Shown here one piece after another: positions 1 to 8,146 of a stretch of DNA of 64,000 bases. Within the stretch, counting starts at the first letter, position 1. Each line of letters opens with the position of its first letter. A model generated the notes under the pieces. It searched no databases. It was given only the letters and a program-made list of their open reading frames with translations, and was not told the DNA's origin. Both the position numbers and the translations under genes were made by a program. Source of the DNA: Sinomonas cyclohexanicum (lineage in GTDB: Bacteria; Actinomycetota; Actinomycetes; Actinomycetales; Micrococcaceae); NCBI RefSeq assembly GCF_020886775.1, contig NZ_AP024525.1:186001-250000 (forward strand), read 5' to 3'.

Positions 1-153
1 GTACTTGTGCTGGTAGTCGAAGTACGCCGCCATGCCGGCGATCGATCCCGCGAACGCCGGATGGGTCACGACGTCGATGCAATGGTCGCCGAGCCACACC
101 TCCCGCGAGTCCGCGAGTCCGGCTCGGTACTGCTCTCCGGTCCGTGCTGCCAC
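1..153 (-). CDS. HpaB-type aromatic hydroxylase, oxygenase subunit (5' end only)
   Basis: Only the first 51 codons lie in the window; the gene runs off the left edge. The peptide begins MAARTGEQYRAGL and has DSREVW, then DVVTHPAFAGS and YFDYQHKY. This matches the N-terminal pattern of the 4-hydroxyphenylacetate 3-monooxygenase family (GEEY..L.DGRE, DVTTHPAF, LYD..HK), FADH2-dependent enzymes that ortho-hydroxylate phenols. The GTG start is preceded by AAGGAGGT with a short spacer. It is transcribed away from the MHS transporter at 360 across a shared AT-rich promoter region. The substrate cannot be assigned from this fragment; a phenol from the neighbouring alkylphenol genes is plausible. Confidence 0.8.
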   Translation of the reverse strand, partial: MAARTGEQYRAGLADSREVWLGDHCIDVVTHPAFAGSIAGMAAYFDYQHKY

Positions 154-182
154 GGTGACCTCCTTGTGTCGTGCCCGCTGGG

Positions 183-197
183 CAAAAATGCATTCTG
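183..197. promoter_or_regulatory. candidate operator, copy 1 (AAAAATGCATTCTGT)
   Basis: A 15-base AT-rich element in the divergent promoter region between the HpaB-type gene and the MHS transporter. It is the exact reverse complement of 6068-6082, upstream of the BVMO. It contains the palindrome AATGCATT. Such a match is very unlikely by chance in DNA this GC-rich, so a shared regulator is inferred. Confidence 0.5.
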
Positions 198-290
198 TGG
201 TCAAGATTACAAACTTGACGGAAGGGGTGCAAGGGGCCGCAAGCAAAGAGTTGCAGAATCGCGGAAGAATATTTTTTCAGGATCACAATG

Positions 291-301
291 TTCTGTTGGG
301 T
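291..301. promoter_or_regulatory. candidate operator, partial copy (TTCTGTTGGGT)
   Basis: Eleven bases identical, in reverse complement, to 6063-6073 next to the full element upstream of the BVMO. It lies 59 bases before the MHS transporter start. With 183-197 it would give two half-related sites in the same divergent promoter. Confidence 0.35.
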
Positions 302-359
302 CGTGATCTGTGTCATCCTGTGGTGAGACCGATCACCTTTCCCCGCAGAAGGCACCCCC

Positions 360-1745
360 ATGAAGCACTCACCGTCGCGTGCCGAGCGCCCCTCCGACAC
401 GCTCAATACCAAGGACCTGCGCCGCATCCTCGCCTCGAGCGCCATCGGCTCGATCATCGAGTACTACGACTTCATCCTGTACGCCACCGCGGCGTCACTC
501 ATCTTCGACAAGGTCTTCTTCTCGAACCTGCCGCCCGCTGTCGGGCTCTTCGCCTCGTTCGGCACGCTCGCCGTCGGCTACATCGCCCGCCCGCTCGGCG
601 GCATGGTGTTCGGCCACTTCGGCGACCGCGTGAGCCGCAAGCGCATGCTCGTCATCTCGATGCTCATGATGGGCTTCTCCACGGTTGCCGTCGGCTTCCT
701 CCCCACCCAGGCGGCCATCGGGCTCGCCGCGCCGGTCCTCCTCGTGGTCCTGCGCATCATCCAGGGCATCTCGGTGGGCGGCGAGTGGGGCGGCGCGACC
801 CTCATGGCCCTCGAGCACGCCCCCGCCTCCAAGCGCGGCCTCGCTGCCGCGTTCGCCAACTCGGGCGGCCCGGCGGGCGGGCTCGTTGCCACGTTCGTGG
901 TCTCCGGCGCCTCAGCCCTGACGGGGCCCGCGTTCCTCGACTGGGGCTGGCGCATCCCGTTCCTGCTCTCTGCAGTGCTGATCTTCATCGGCATGGTCAT
1001 CCGGCTCAAGGTCGCCGAGTCGCCGGTCTTCCAGCGGCTCGACGCCGAGTCCGTCGATGCCCATCGCCGCAAGACGCTGCCCGTGGTCGAGGTGTTTCGG
1101 AAGCATTGGCGCCCGCTGCTCCTCACGCTTGTCGCGTCGCTCGGCTTCTACACCTGCCAGGGCTTCCTGACCTCGTGGGGCGTCTCCGTCGCGTACGACG
1201 AGGGCGTGAGCCGTGAGGGCATCCTCAACGTCAAGGGCGTCGCTGCCGTCGTCACGATCGTGGTGTGCTTCGCCGCGGCCCGTCTCAGCGACCGGCTCGG
1301 CCGCCGCGCAGTGCTCGCCGCGGGCGGCATCCTCGGCCTCCTGTGGGTCTACCCCGCGCTCGTCCTCCTGCGCGACGGCACCCTCGTGGGCTTCTCCGTC
1401 GCTGTGATCGTGGGCAACGGCCTCATCCAGGGCGTCCTCGCCGGCCCGATCGGTGCGTACATCGCGGAGCAGTTCCCGGCCGCCGTCCGGTACACCGGCG
1501 CCTCGCTCTCGTACCAGACCGCCTCGACCCTCGGCGCGGGCCTCACCCCGATGCTCGCGGCCGCCCTCGCCATGACGGGCGGCGGCTCGTTCCTGCTCGT
1601 GGGCGTGGCATGGGCCGCCATCTTCGTGGCCGGGCTCGTCGCGGTCTTCCTGAGCCGCGAGGGCACGCGCCTCGGCTCCGACGGCGAGAGCGCCCCTGAG
1701 CCCGCCCGGGCCCAGAGCGTGGCTGGCGCCGCGAGCGCCCGCTGA
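360..1745 (+). CDS. MHS-family (metabolite:H+ symporter) MFS transporter
   Basis: A 461-residue, 12-helix major facilitator protein. The N-terminal segment IEYYDFILYATAASLIF and the loop GGMVFGHFGDRVSRKRML between helices 2 and 3 are hallmarks of the MHS group (ProP, shikimate and aromatic/dicarboxylate symporters). GGEWGGATLMALEHAP is the conserved helix-5 region of the same group. The ATG follows AGAAGG. It is divergent from an aromatic hydroxylase gene and probably imports that enzyme's substrate. The exact substrate is not visible. The C-terminal tail (SAPEPARAQS...) is low complexity and cytoplasmic. Confidence 0.85.
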   Translation: MKHSPSRAERPSDTLNTKDLRRILASSAIGSIIEYYDFILYATAASLIFDKVFFSNLPPAVGLFASFGTLAVGYIARPLGGMVFGHFGDRVSRKRMLVISMLMMGFSTVAVGFLPTQAAIGLAAPVLLVVLRIIQGISVGGEWGGATLMALEHAPASKRGLAAAFANSGGPAGGLVATFVVSGASALTGPAFLDWGWRIPFLLSAVLIFIGMVIRLKVAESPVFQRLDAESVDAHRRKTLPVVEVFRKHWRPLLLTLVASLGFYTCQGFLTSWGVSVAYDEGVSREGILNVKGVAAVVTIVVCFAAARLSDRLGRRAVLAAGGILGLLWVYPALVLLRDGTLVGFSVAVIVGNGLIQGVLAGPIGAYIAEQFPAAVRYTGASLSYQTASTLGAGLTPMLAAALAMTGGGSFLLVGVAWAAIFVAGLVAVFLSREGTRLGSDGESAPEPARAQSVAGAASAR

Positions 1746-1821
1746 GCGCGCGGCGTTAGCCATGGGGTGCGCTTGACGCGCACCCGTCCGTGACCTCGGC
1801 GCTTCCCCCGCCCCCTCCGCC

Positions 1822-1862
1822 CCTGCGCGCACGACGCCGCCCCCGCGGCTCGTGCGCGCAGG
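1822..1862. terminator. hairpin after the MHS transporter
   Basis: Perfect 13-bp arms (CCTGCGCGCACGA at 1822-1834, complement at 1850-1862) around a GC-rich loop. There is no T-run. The arm carries the GCACGACGCC core seen in the window's palindrome family. The remaining gap to 2006 holds only an AT-richer stretch (1886-1930) that probably contains the promoter of the next gene. Confidence 0.5.
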
Positions 1863-2005
1863 CGACGCCGCGCCGTCGTGCACCATAAAGACGATTTCTT
1901 AGAAGATCCCCTCCTGATTTCGATGGTTTACGAGACGAAGTGTCGCGGGCCACGATGGAAGGGATCACCGCGGCGATGCGCCCGGTACGCTGAAAGGAAC
2001 TCTCG

Positions 2006-3340
2006 ATGACCAACTCGCGCGGACACCACATGGTGCTCACCACGTTCATGCTGCCGGCGGGCTACCACAAGGACAGCTGGCGCATGGACGGCAGCCGAGC
2101 GGACGAGCTCGCCAACTTCGACTTCGTCGCCGATCTCACCCGCATGGCCGAGGCCGCCAAGCTCGACGCCGTGTTCTTCGGCGACATCGCCCACGCCAAC
2201 ACGGTGATGCGCGGCGACATCAAGATGAACGGCTTCTACGAGCCCATGACGACGCTCGCGGCGCTCGCCGCGGTGACGAAGAACATCGGCCTCATCGGCA
2301 CGATCTCGACCTCGTTCTACGAGCCCTACAACGTCGCGCGGCTCCTCGCGGGGCTCGACCACATGTCGGGTGGCCGCGCCGGCTGGAACATCGTCACGAG
2401 CTCGGACGGCTTCCAGAACTTCGGCCTCACCGAGGCCCCCGACGGCCCCACCCGCTACCGCCGCGCGGCCGAGTTCGTCGAGGTCGTCCAGAAGCTCTGG
2501 GACAGCTGGGAGGACGACGCCGTCATCAACGACCGGGAGTCAGGCTGGTACGTCGACACCTCCAAGATCCACACGATCGACCACGTCGGCGAGTACTTCC
2601 GCGTCCAGGGCCCCCTGCCCGGACCGCGCTCGCCGCAGGGCCGGCCGGTGCTCGTCCAGGCCGGCTCGTCCGGGCCCGGCGTGGAGCTCGGCACGTCCGT
2701 GGCGGACGGCATCTACACGGCCCAGCCGCTCCTGCAGCCGTCCATCGAGTTCTACGCCGACTTCAAGGCCAAGGCCGCCGCGAAGGGGCGCGACCCCGAG
2801 CTCATCAAGATCATCCCCGGCATCCTGCCCATCCTCGGCGAGACCCAGGCCGAGGCCGACGAGCTCGCCAGGGAGCTTGCGCGCAACATCCACATGGAGA
2901 ACGGCCGCAAGCAGGTCGGCGCCGACCTCAAGCTCGACCTCTCCTCCCTCGACCTCGACGAGGCCATCCCCGCAGGGTGGTTCAGTGAGGACCCCTCCCG
3001 CGGCTCGCGGTACCACATCTACCGCCGCAAGAGCGTGGACCAGGGCATGACGCTGCGCGAACTCATCGTTGACCTTGCCCGATCGACCGGGCACCAGTGG
3101 ATGGCCGGCACCCCGGGCGCCGTTGCCGACCGCATGATCGAGTGGTTCGAGGCGCGCGCGTGCGACGGCTTCAACCTCAACGCCCCGTTCAACCCGGGCG
3201 GGTTCGCGCTCATCTGTGACAAGCTCGTCCCCGAGCTCGCAGAGCGCGGCTACTTCCGGCACGAGTACGAGGGCACCACGCTCCGCGAGAACCTCGGGCT
3301 CCCCTACCCCTCGTCCAAGCGCGAGTCCGCGCTCGCCTGA
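2006..3340 (+). CDS. luciferase-like (LLM) flavin monooxygenase, NtaA/SnaA/DszA type
   Basis: A 444-residue TIM-barrel FMNH2-dependent monooxygenase. Family features include the long NtaA-type N-terminus (HMVLTTFMLPAGYHKDSWRM), SGGRAGWNIVTS in the middle, and RPVLVQAGSSGPGVELG followed by an ADGIYTAQ segment. The length is normal for the nitrilotriacetate/dibenzothiophene-sulfone/long-chain group, as opposed to the shorter bacterial luciferases. The start has GAAAGGAA upstream. It needs a reduced-flavin supplier; the nearest flavin reductase is at 28844, so the partner may lie elsewhere. The substrate is unknown. Confidence 0.8.
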   Translation: MTNSRGHHMVLTTFMLPAGYHKDSWRMDGSRADELANFDFVADLTRMAEAAKLDAVFFGDIAHANTVMRGDIKMNGFYEPMTTLAALAAVTKNIGLIGTISTSFYEPYNVARLLAGLDHMSGGRAGWNIVTSSDGFQNFGLTEAPDGPTRYRRAAEFVEVVQKLWDSWEDDAVINDRESGWYVDTSKIHTIDHVGEYFRVQGPLPGPRSPQGRPVLVQAGSSGPGVELGTSVADGIYTAQPLLQPSIEFYADFKAKAAAKGRDPELIKIIPGILPILGETQAEADELARELARNIHMENGRKQVGADLKLDLSSLDLDEAIPAGWFSEDPSRGSRYHIYRRKSVDQGMTLRELIVDLARSTGHQWMAGTPGAVADRMIEWFEARACDGFNLNAPFNPGGFALICDKLVPELAERGYFRHEYEGTTLRENLGLPYPSSKRESALA

Positions 3341-3360
3341 GCGGCCTCTCCGTGCGTCGC

Positions 3361-4341
3361 TCAGCCCGCGCCGGCCGCACCGGCCGCACCGCCGGAGGGC
3401 GCGCCGTCGGCCGCGCCGTCACCGGTGAACAGCTCGAGCGCGACGTCGATCCAGGCGCGCGCCCGCACCGACGGGCGCGTGCTGCGGGGCGCCGCGAGGG
3501 CTACCTGCACCGGGCGGGCCAGGGCGCCGCGCACGGAGAGCGGCCTCAGCCGCACGCCCAGCTCGGCGTATGGCGCCTCGAGCGCCTTCTGCTGGTACAG
3601 CACGGCGATGCCGCGGCCTACCGCCACGAGCGACCGCACCGTCGCGTAGGAGCGGGAGCGGTGCCGCACGGTCGGCACGGCGCCGGCCTCCTCGAACAGC
3701 TGCAGGACCCGTCTGCCGAGTGGCGGCGAGTCGAAGAGCACGAGCGGCTCCTCGGCGATGTCCGCGAGCCGCACGGTCGGCGCCTCGGCGAGCCGGTGGT
3801 GCTCAGGCAGGAGGACGTGCGGTGCGGCGGTAGCGAGGGCGACGGTCGTGAGCGCGGGGTCCACCGCGGCGTTGTACACGAACGCGACGTCGAGTGCGCC
3901 GGCGAGCAGCCGCTCCTGGACGTCCTCGTGGAAGCCCTCCACGAAGTCCACCTCGACCCCCGGGCACTGCCGGGCGAAGTCGCTCAGCATCGCCGGGATG
4001 ATCGTGGGGCCGAGGGTGATGTCGCAGCCCACCGTGAGCGGGCCGCGCAGCTGCGAGCGGTCCTCGCGGGACAGTGCTGCGATCGAGTCGGCGAGCCGGA
4101 GCAGGTCCCGGGCCATGCCCAGGACCTCGCGGCCTGTGGCCGTGAGCGTGACCCCCTTGGCCCGGCGCTTGACGAGGAGCTCGGAGCCCACGGCCCGCTC
4201 GAGCTCGGCGACCGAGGTCGAGATGGCCGACGGCGCCATGTGCAGCCGGCGCGCGGCCTCGGCCAGCGTGCCGGACTCGGCGGCGACGACGAAGTGCCAC
4301 GCCTGCCTCAGCGTGAGGGCGGGCTGCTGCTCGGGGATCAC
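3361..4341 (-). CDS. LysR-family transcriptional regulator
   Basis: A 326-residue protein with an N-terminal winged HTH (LTLRQAWHFVVAAESGTLAEAARRLHMAPSAIS; residues about 9-70) and a LysR substrate-binding domain (from about residue 95, GPLTVGCDITLGPTIIP). The start is a GTG. The C-terminus is Gly/Ala-rich low complexity. It is divergent from the flavoprotein oxidase at 4422 with an 80-bp gap, the usual layout for a LysR activator and its target, and convergent with the LLM gene at 2006. Confidence 0.85.
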   Translation of the reverse strand: MIPEQQPALTLRQAWHFVVAAESGTLAEAARRLHMAPSAISTSVAELERAVGSELLVKRRAKGVTLTATGREVLGMARDLLRLADSIAALSREDRSQLRGPLTVGCDITLGPTIIPAMLSDFARQCPGVEVDFVEGFHEDVQERLLAGALDVAFVYNAAVDPALTTVALATAAPHVLLPEHHRLAEAPTVRLADIAEEPLVLFDSPPLGRRVLQLFEEAGAVPTVRHRSRSYATVRSLVAVGRGIAVLYQQKALEAPYAELGVRLRPLSVRGALARPVQVALAAPRSTRPSVRARAWIDVALELFTGDGAADGAPSGGAAGAAGAG

Positions 4342-4421
4342 GCGCCCAGCCTAGCGGCCTCCCGGGGCGATTCCCCGGTCCGGCCGCTGAACAACTAGTG
4401 AGAACAACGAAGGAAGCGAAC

Positions 4422-6035
4422 ATGTCCAGCCACCCCGCCAGTGATCCCCGCGAGGAGTTCCTCAGCCGTGCCGTCGAGATCGTCGGCGCCGACAACGTGG
4501 TCCGCCCGGACGGGGAGGACGGCTACCTCGACCCCTACCCGCTCAACAGCGGCCGCTCCGCCTGGCCCGGCGTCCGCCCGGGGAGCACCGAGGAGGTCCA
4601 GGCCATCGTGCGCCTCGCCGGAGAGACCGAGACGCCGCTGTGGACGTTCTCCCGCGGCAAGAACCTCGGCTACGGCGGCCCCGAGCCGCGCGACCACGGG
4701 ATGGTCGCCCTCGACCTCTCCCGCATGAACCGCATCCTCGCGGTCGACGACCGGCTCGGGTACGCCGTCGTCGAGCCGGGGGTGACGTTCTTCGACCTGT
4801 TCGAGTACATCAAGGAGCACGGCCTCAACCTCTGGATGAGCGTCCCCGCCCTCGGCTGGGGCTCGATCCTGGGCAACATGCTCGACCGCGGCTACGGAAT
4901 GACCCCCCTCGGGGACCACGTCAAGAGCCTCTGCGGGCTCGAGGTCGTGCTGCCCGACGGGGATCTCCTGCGCACCGGCATGGGTGCCATGGCGGACTCG
5001 GACCTCGGCCCCATCTTCCAGGGCGGCTTCGGGCCCACGCTGGACGGGCTGTTCACCCAGTCCAACCTCGGCGTCGTCGTCTCCGGCGGCCTGTGGCTCA
5101 TGCCCGCGCCGCAGGCGTTCGCGAACGGCGACATCATGGTCGAGCGCGAGGAGGACCTCCCTGCCCTCATCGACGTGCTGACGCAGCTGCGCCGGGAGGA
5201 CATCATCCAGAACAACGCGCTGTGCGGCAATGTGGTCCGCGCCGCGACGATGCGCGGGGCGCGGAAGGACTTCTGGAACGGCGAGGGCTCGATCCCTGAC
5301 TGGCGGCTCGACGAGATGCGCCGGGAGTTCGGGATCGGGCAGTGGAACGCGAAGTTCGGCCTGTACGGCGACCCGGGCCTCGTGCGCCGGCGCCTCGAGA
5401 TCGTGCGCGAGCGCGTCACCGCCGCGATCCCGGACGCCGTGGTCGACGCGCGGATCTACGAGGGCGAGGAGGGGCGCGCGCTCGAGCATGAGCGCATCGC
5501 CGAGGCCGACCGCACCCAGATGGCCGGAGTGCCGACGCTCCGGCCGCTCTCGACCGTCGCGTGGGCGTCGCAGAACGGCGGCCACATCGACGCCGCGCCG
5601 ATCATCCCGGCTCGCGGCGAGGAGGTCTACGCGTTCTATCAGGAGGCGAAGGCCCTCTACGCCGAGTACGGCTTCGACCTGTACATCGGCTACCACCTGT
5701 ACCCCCGCCACATGGTCCACGTGACGATGATCTTCTTCGAGCGCGGCAACGAGGAGATGCTCGCCCGCGCCCGCGAGCTGTACGTGCGCCTCCTCGCCGC
5801 CGCCCGCGCCCACGGCTACGCCCCGTACCGCAGCCACGTCGACTACATGGACCGGATCGCCGGCGGATTCGACTTCAACGACCACGCGGCGCTCCGCTTC
5901 CAGGAGCTGCTCAAGGACGCCGTGGACCCGAAGGGCATCATCGCCCCCGGCAAGCAGGGCGTGTGGCCGGCCCGGTTCCGGGCGGCCCGCTCGTCCGACG
6001 CCGACGCGGCCACGTCGCTGGCCCCGGCCCGCTGA
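4422..6035 (+). CDS. vanillyl-alcohol-oxidase-type FAD oxidase/dehydrogenase (4-alkylphenol side-chain oxidation)
   Basis: A 537-residue flavoprotein of the VAO/4-cresol dehydrogenase/eugenol oxidase group. An N-terminal FAD_binding_4 domain shows SRGKNLGYGG and GMVALDLSRMNRI; the C-terminal cap includes GYHLYPRHMVHVTMIFF, aligned with the VAO segment (MREMHHIV) that carries the histidine linked to FAD. The C-terminus DPKGIIAPGKQGVWP is typical. These enzymes oxidise the benzylic carbon of para-alkylphenols. ATG 4422 is preferred over an in-frame ATG at 4398 because GAAGGAAGCG precedes it. It is probably controlled by the divergent LysR gene. Upstream of a 4-hydroxyacetophenone-type BVMO, 4-ethylphenol or 1-(4-hydroxyphenyl)ethanol oxidation is a reasonable inference. 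Confidence 0.75.
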   Translation: MSSHPASDPREEFLSRAVEIVGADNVVRPDGEDGYLDPYPLNSGRSAWPGVRPGSTEEVQAIVRLAGETETPLWTFSRGKNLGYGGPEPRDHGMVALDLSRMNRILAVDDRLGYAVVEPGVTFFDLFEYIKEHGLNLWMSVPALGWGSILGNMLDRGYGMTPLGDHVKSLCGLEVVLPDGDLLRTGMGAMADSDLGPIFQGGFGPTLDGLFTQSNLGVVVSGGLWLMPAPQAFANGDIMVEREEDLPALIDVLTQLRREDIIQNNALCGNVVRAATMRGARKDFWNGEGSIPDWRLDEMRREFGIGQWNAKFGLYGDPGLVRRRLEIVRERVTAAIPDAVVDARIYEGEEGRALEHERIAEADRTQMAGVPTLRPLSTVAWASQNGGHIDAAPIIPARGEEVYAFYQEAKALYAEYGFDLYIGYHLYPRHMVHVTMIFFERGNEEMLARARELYVRLLAAARAHGYAPYRSHVDYMDRIAGGFDFNDHAALRFQELLKDAVDPKGIIAPGKQGVWPARFRAARSSDADAATSLAPAR

Positions 6036-6045
6036 CCCTCGCCGT

Positions 6046-6064
6046 AGGGACATGTCCCCTCAAC
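6046..6064. repeat. interspersed element, copy 1 (AGGGACATGTCCCCTCAAC)
   Basis: Closely matches 47429-47447 and, in reverse complement, 63978-63995. The consensus is GGGACRTGWCCCCTCAAC. It lies just after the flavoprotein oxidase stop codon. Confidence 0.5.
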
Positions 6065-6082
6065 CCAACAGAATGCATTTTT
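6063..6082. promoter_or_regulatory. candidate operator, copy 2 (ACAGAATGCATTTTT core)
   Basis: Bases 6068-6082 are the exact reverse complement of 183-197, and 6063-6073 also match 291-301. An unusually AT-rich run (6066-6120) follows and probably contains the promoter of the BVMO-esterase operon that starts at 6167. Confidence 0.5.
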
Positions 6083-6166
6083 AATGAAAAATTACATTTC
6101 TTCCTCTATTATGGATCTAGACGTGACGCTGCTCACCCGGGCGGCCCTTCACACGAGGAGAGCACT

Positions 6167-8146
6167 GTGACCGAATCTCTGGCACCCGTCGACCTCGCCC
6201 ACGAGGTCGACGACCTCTACACGCGCGAGCAGTACACCCCCATCACCGAGGACGACGCGTTCCTCGCGCAGACCATCAAGTCGGTCGAGCTTCCGGCGCT
6301 CATGGTCGCCCTCGCTGCCGCGACCGGGGACTTCGGCATCCTCCGCGACGACCTCCGCCCGCCGCAGCCGCCGGTCGACACCGTCGGCACGCCGCATGGA
6401 GGCATGAGCGAGAGGCAGCAGGCCGAGGCCCGCGAGCTCGCTCTCGCCGCGCTCAAACGGGTCCGCGACGAGCGCATCACCCGCGTCCGCACCCTCAGCG
6501 ACGAGGAGGCCGACGCTGTGGTCGACTGGATCACCAACGGCGCCGACGCCGCGTACCGCCCGCTCCTCAAGCACGACATGGCCCTCGCCCCGCAGGCCAA
6601 CGGCCGCCCGCGGTGGCGCGTCGACGAGGTTGCACCGGGCCGGACGTTCTCCGCGGCCGTGATCGGCGCCGGCGTCGCGGGCATGGCCGCAGCGTACCGG
6701 CTCAAGCAGGCCGGCATCGAGGTCAAGGTCTTCGAGAAGGGCCACGACGTGGGCGGGACATGGTGGAAGAACACCTACCCGGGCGTGCGCCTCGACACCC
6801 CCAACTACGCGTACTCCTTCTCGTTCGCCCAGCGCGACGACTGGCCGCAGCAGTTCTCCCGGGGCCACGAGATCCACGACTACACGCGCACGGTCGCCGA
6901 GCGCGGCGGGTTCCTCGAGGACATCGTCTACGGGGCGGAGGTGGAGTCCATCACCTGGGATGAGGACTCCCGCCAGTGGGACGTGCGCGTCCTCGTCGGC
7001 GGCACGCCCACCGTCCACCGGGTCAACGCCGTCTTCACGGCCGTAGGCCAGCTTGACCGGCCCAAGATCCCCGCCACCCCGGGCCGCGAGTCATTCACCG
7101 GCGCCCAGATGCACTCTGCCGAGTGGAACCATGGGGTCGACATTGCCGGCAAGAGGGTCGCGGTGGTGGGCACGGGAGCCAGCGCCTACCAGATCGTTCC
7201 TGCGATCGTGGACCGGGTCGCGTCCCTCACGGTCTTCCAGCGCAGTTCGCCCTGGATGCTGCCCACTCCGATGTATTACGACGACATGCCCGACGCCGTC
7301 CTCTGGCTCTCGGACCACCTGCCCCACTTCGGCCAGTGGCTGCGGCTGTGGCAGCACTGGCTCGGCGTCGAGGGGCGCCAGCACACCACGGTGATCGACC
7401 CCGAGTGGCCCGGCGAGGACTCGATCTCGGAAGTCCACCACAGGGTGCAGGAGTCGCTTCGCGCGATCCTGGCCGAGCAGTACGCCGGCAGGCCAGACCT
7501 CCTCGAGAAGGTCACCCCGGACTACCTGCTCGGCGGCAAGCGCATGCTCCGCGACAACGGCGTGTGGGCGGCCTCCCTCAGGAAGCCCCAGACCACCCTC
7601 GTGACCTCCGGGCTCGACCACTTCGTTCCCGAGGGCATCGTGGACGGGGACGGCACACTGCACCAACTCGACGCCGTCATCTATGCCACCGGATTCCAGG
7701 CCAGCGAGTTCCTTGAGCCGCTGCGCATCACCGGCCGGGCGGGCCGCGACCTCCACGCCTACTGGCGAGGCGATGCCAAGGCCTACCTCGGCATGACCGT
7801 GCCAGGGTTCCCCAACCTGTTCGTCGTCTCGGGCCCCAACACCGGCCACGTGGTCAACGGGAGCCTGTTCTCCATGATCGAGTACGGCCTCGAGTACGCG
7901 CTCGACGGCATCCGCCGCGAACTCGAGCAGGGCTGGGCTGCGCTCGACCTGAAGCAGGAGGTCCTCGATGAGTTCTACGAGCGCCTCGATGCCGCCAGCG
8001 CCACCAAGGCCTGGGGCCACCCGAGCGTGCACACCTGGTACAAGAACAGGTTCGGGCGGGTGTCCCAGATCTGGCCCCTTCCGGTGCTCGAGTACTGGAA
8101 GCTCACCCGCGAGCTCGACCCGGCCCAGTACGAGCCCCTCCCGTGA
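6167..8146 (+). CDS. Baeyer-Villiger monooxygenase, 4-hydroxyacetophenone monooxygenase type
   Basis: A 659-residue FAD/NADPH enzyme. It has an N-terminal helical extension of about 150 residues as in HAPMO, the FAD Rossmann motif GAGVAG near residue 167, and an exact BVMO fingerprint FxGxxxHxxxW (FTGAQMHSAEW, from residue 310). The NADPH Rossmann motif GTGASA follows near residue 336, and ATGF near the C-terminal third. HAPMO converts 4-hydroxyacetophenone to 4-hydroxyphenyl acetate. The GTG start follows GAGGAG. Its stop codon overlaps the start of an esterase that could hydrolyse the ester product to hydroquinone and acetate, which strengthens the assignment. The exact ketone is inferred. 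Confidence 0.82.
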   Translation: MTESLAPVDLAHEVDDLYTREQYTPITEDDAFLAQTIKSVELPALMVALAAATGDFGILRDDLRPPQPPVDTVGTPHGGMSERQQAEARELALAALKRVRDERITRVRTLSDEEADAVVDWITNGADAAYRPLLKHDMALAPQANGRPRWRVDEVAPGRTFSAAVIGAGVAGMAAAYRLKQAGIEVKVFEKGHDVGGTWWKNTYPGVRLDTPNYAYSFSFAQRDDWPQQFSRGHEIHDYTRTVAERGGFLEDIVYGAEVESITWDEDSRQWDVRVLVGGTPTVHRVNAVFTAVGQLDRPKIPATPGRESFTGAQMHSAEWNHGVDIAGKRVAVVGTGASAYQIVPAIVDRVASLTVFQRSSPWMLPTPMYYDDMPDAVLWLSDHLPHFGQWLRLWQHWLGVEGRQHTTVIDPEWPGEDSISEVHHRVQESLRAILAEQYAGRPDLLEKVTPDYLLGGKRMLRDNGVWAASLRKPQTTLVTSGLDHFVPEGIVDGDGTLHQLDAVIYATGFQASEFLEPLRITGRAGRDLHAYWRGDAKAYLGMTVPGFPNLFVVSGPNTGHVVNGSLFSMIEYGLEYALDGIRRELEQGWAALDLKQEVLDEFYERLDAASATKAWGHPSVHTWYKNRFGRVSQIWPLPVLEYWKLTRELDPAQYEPLP

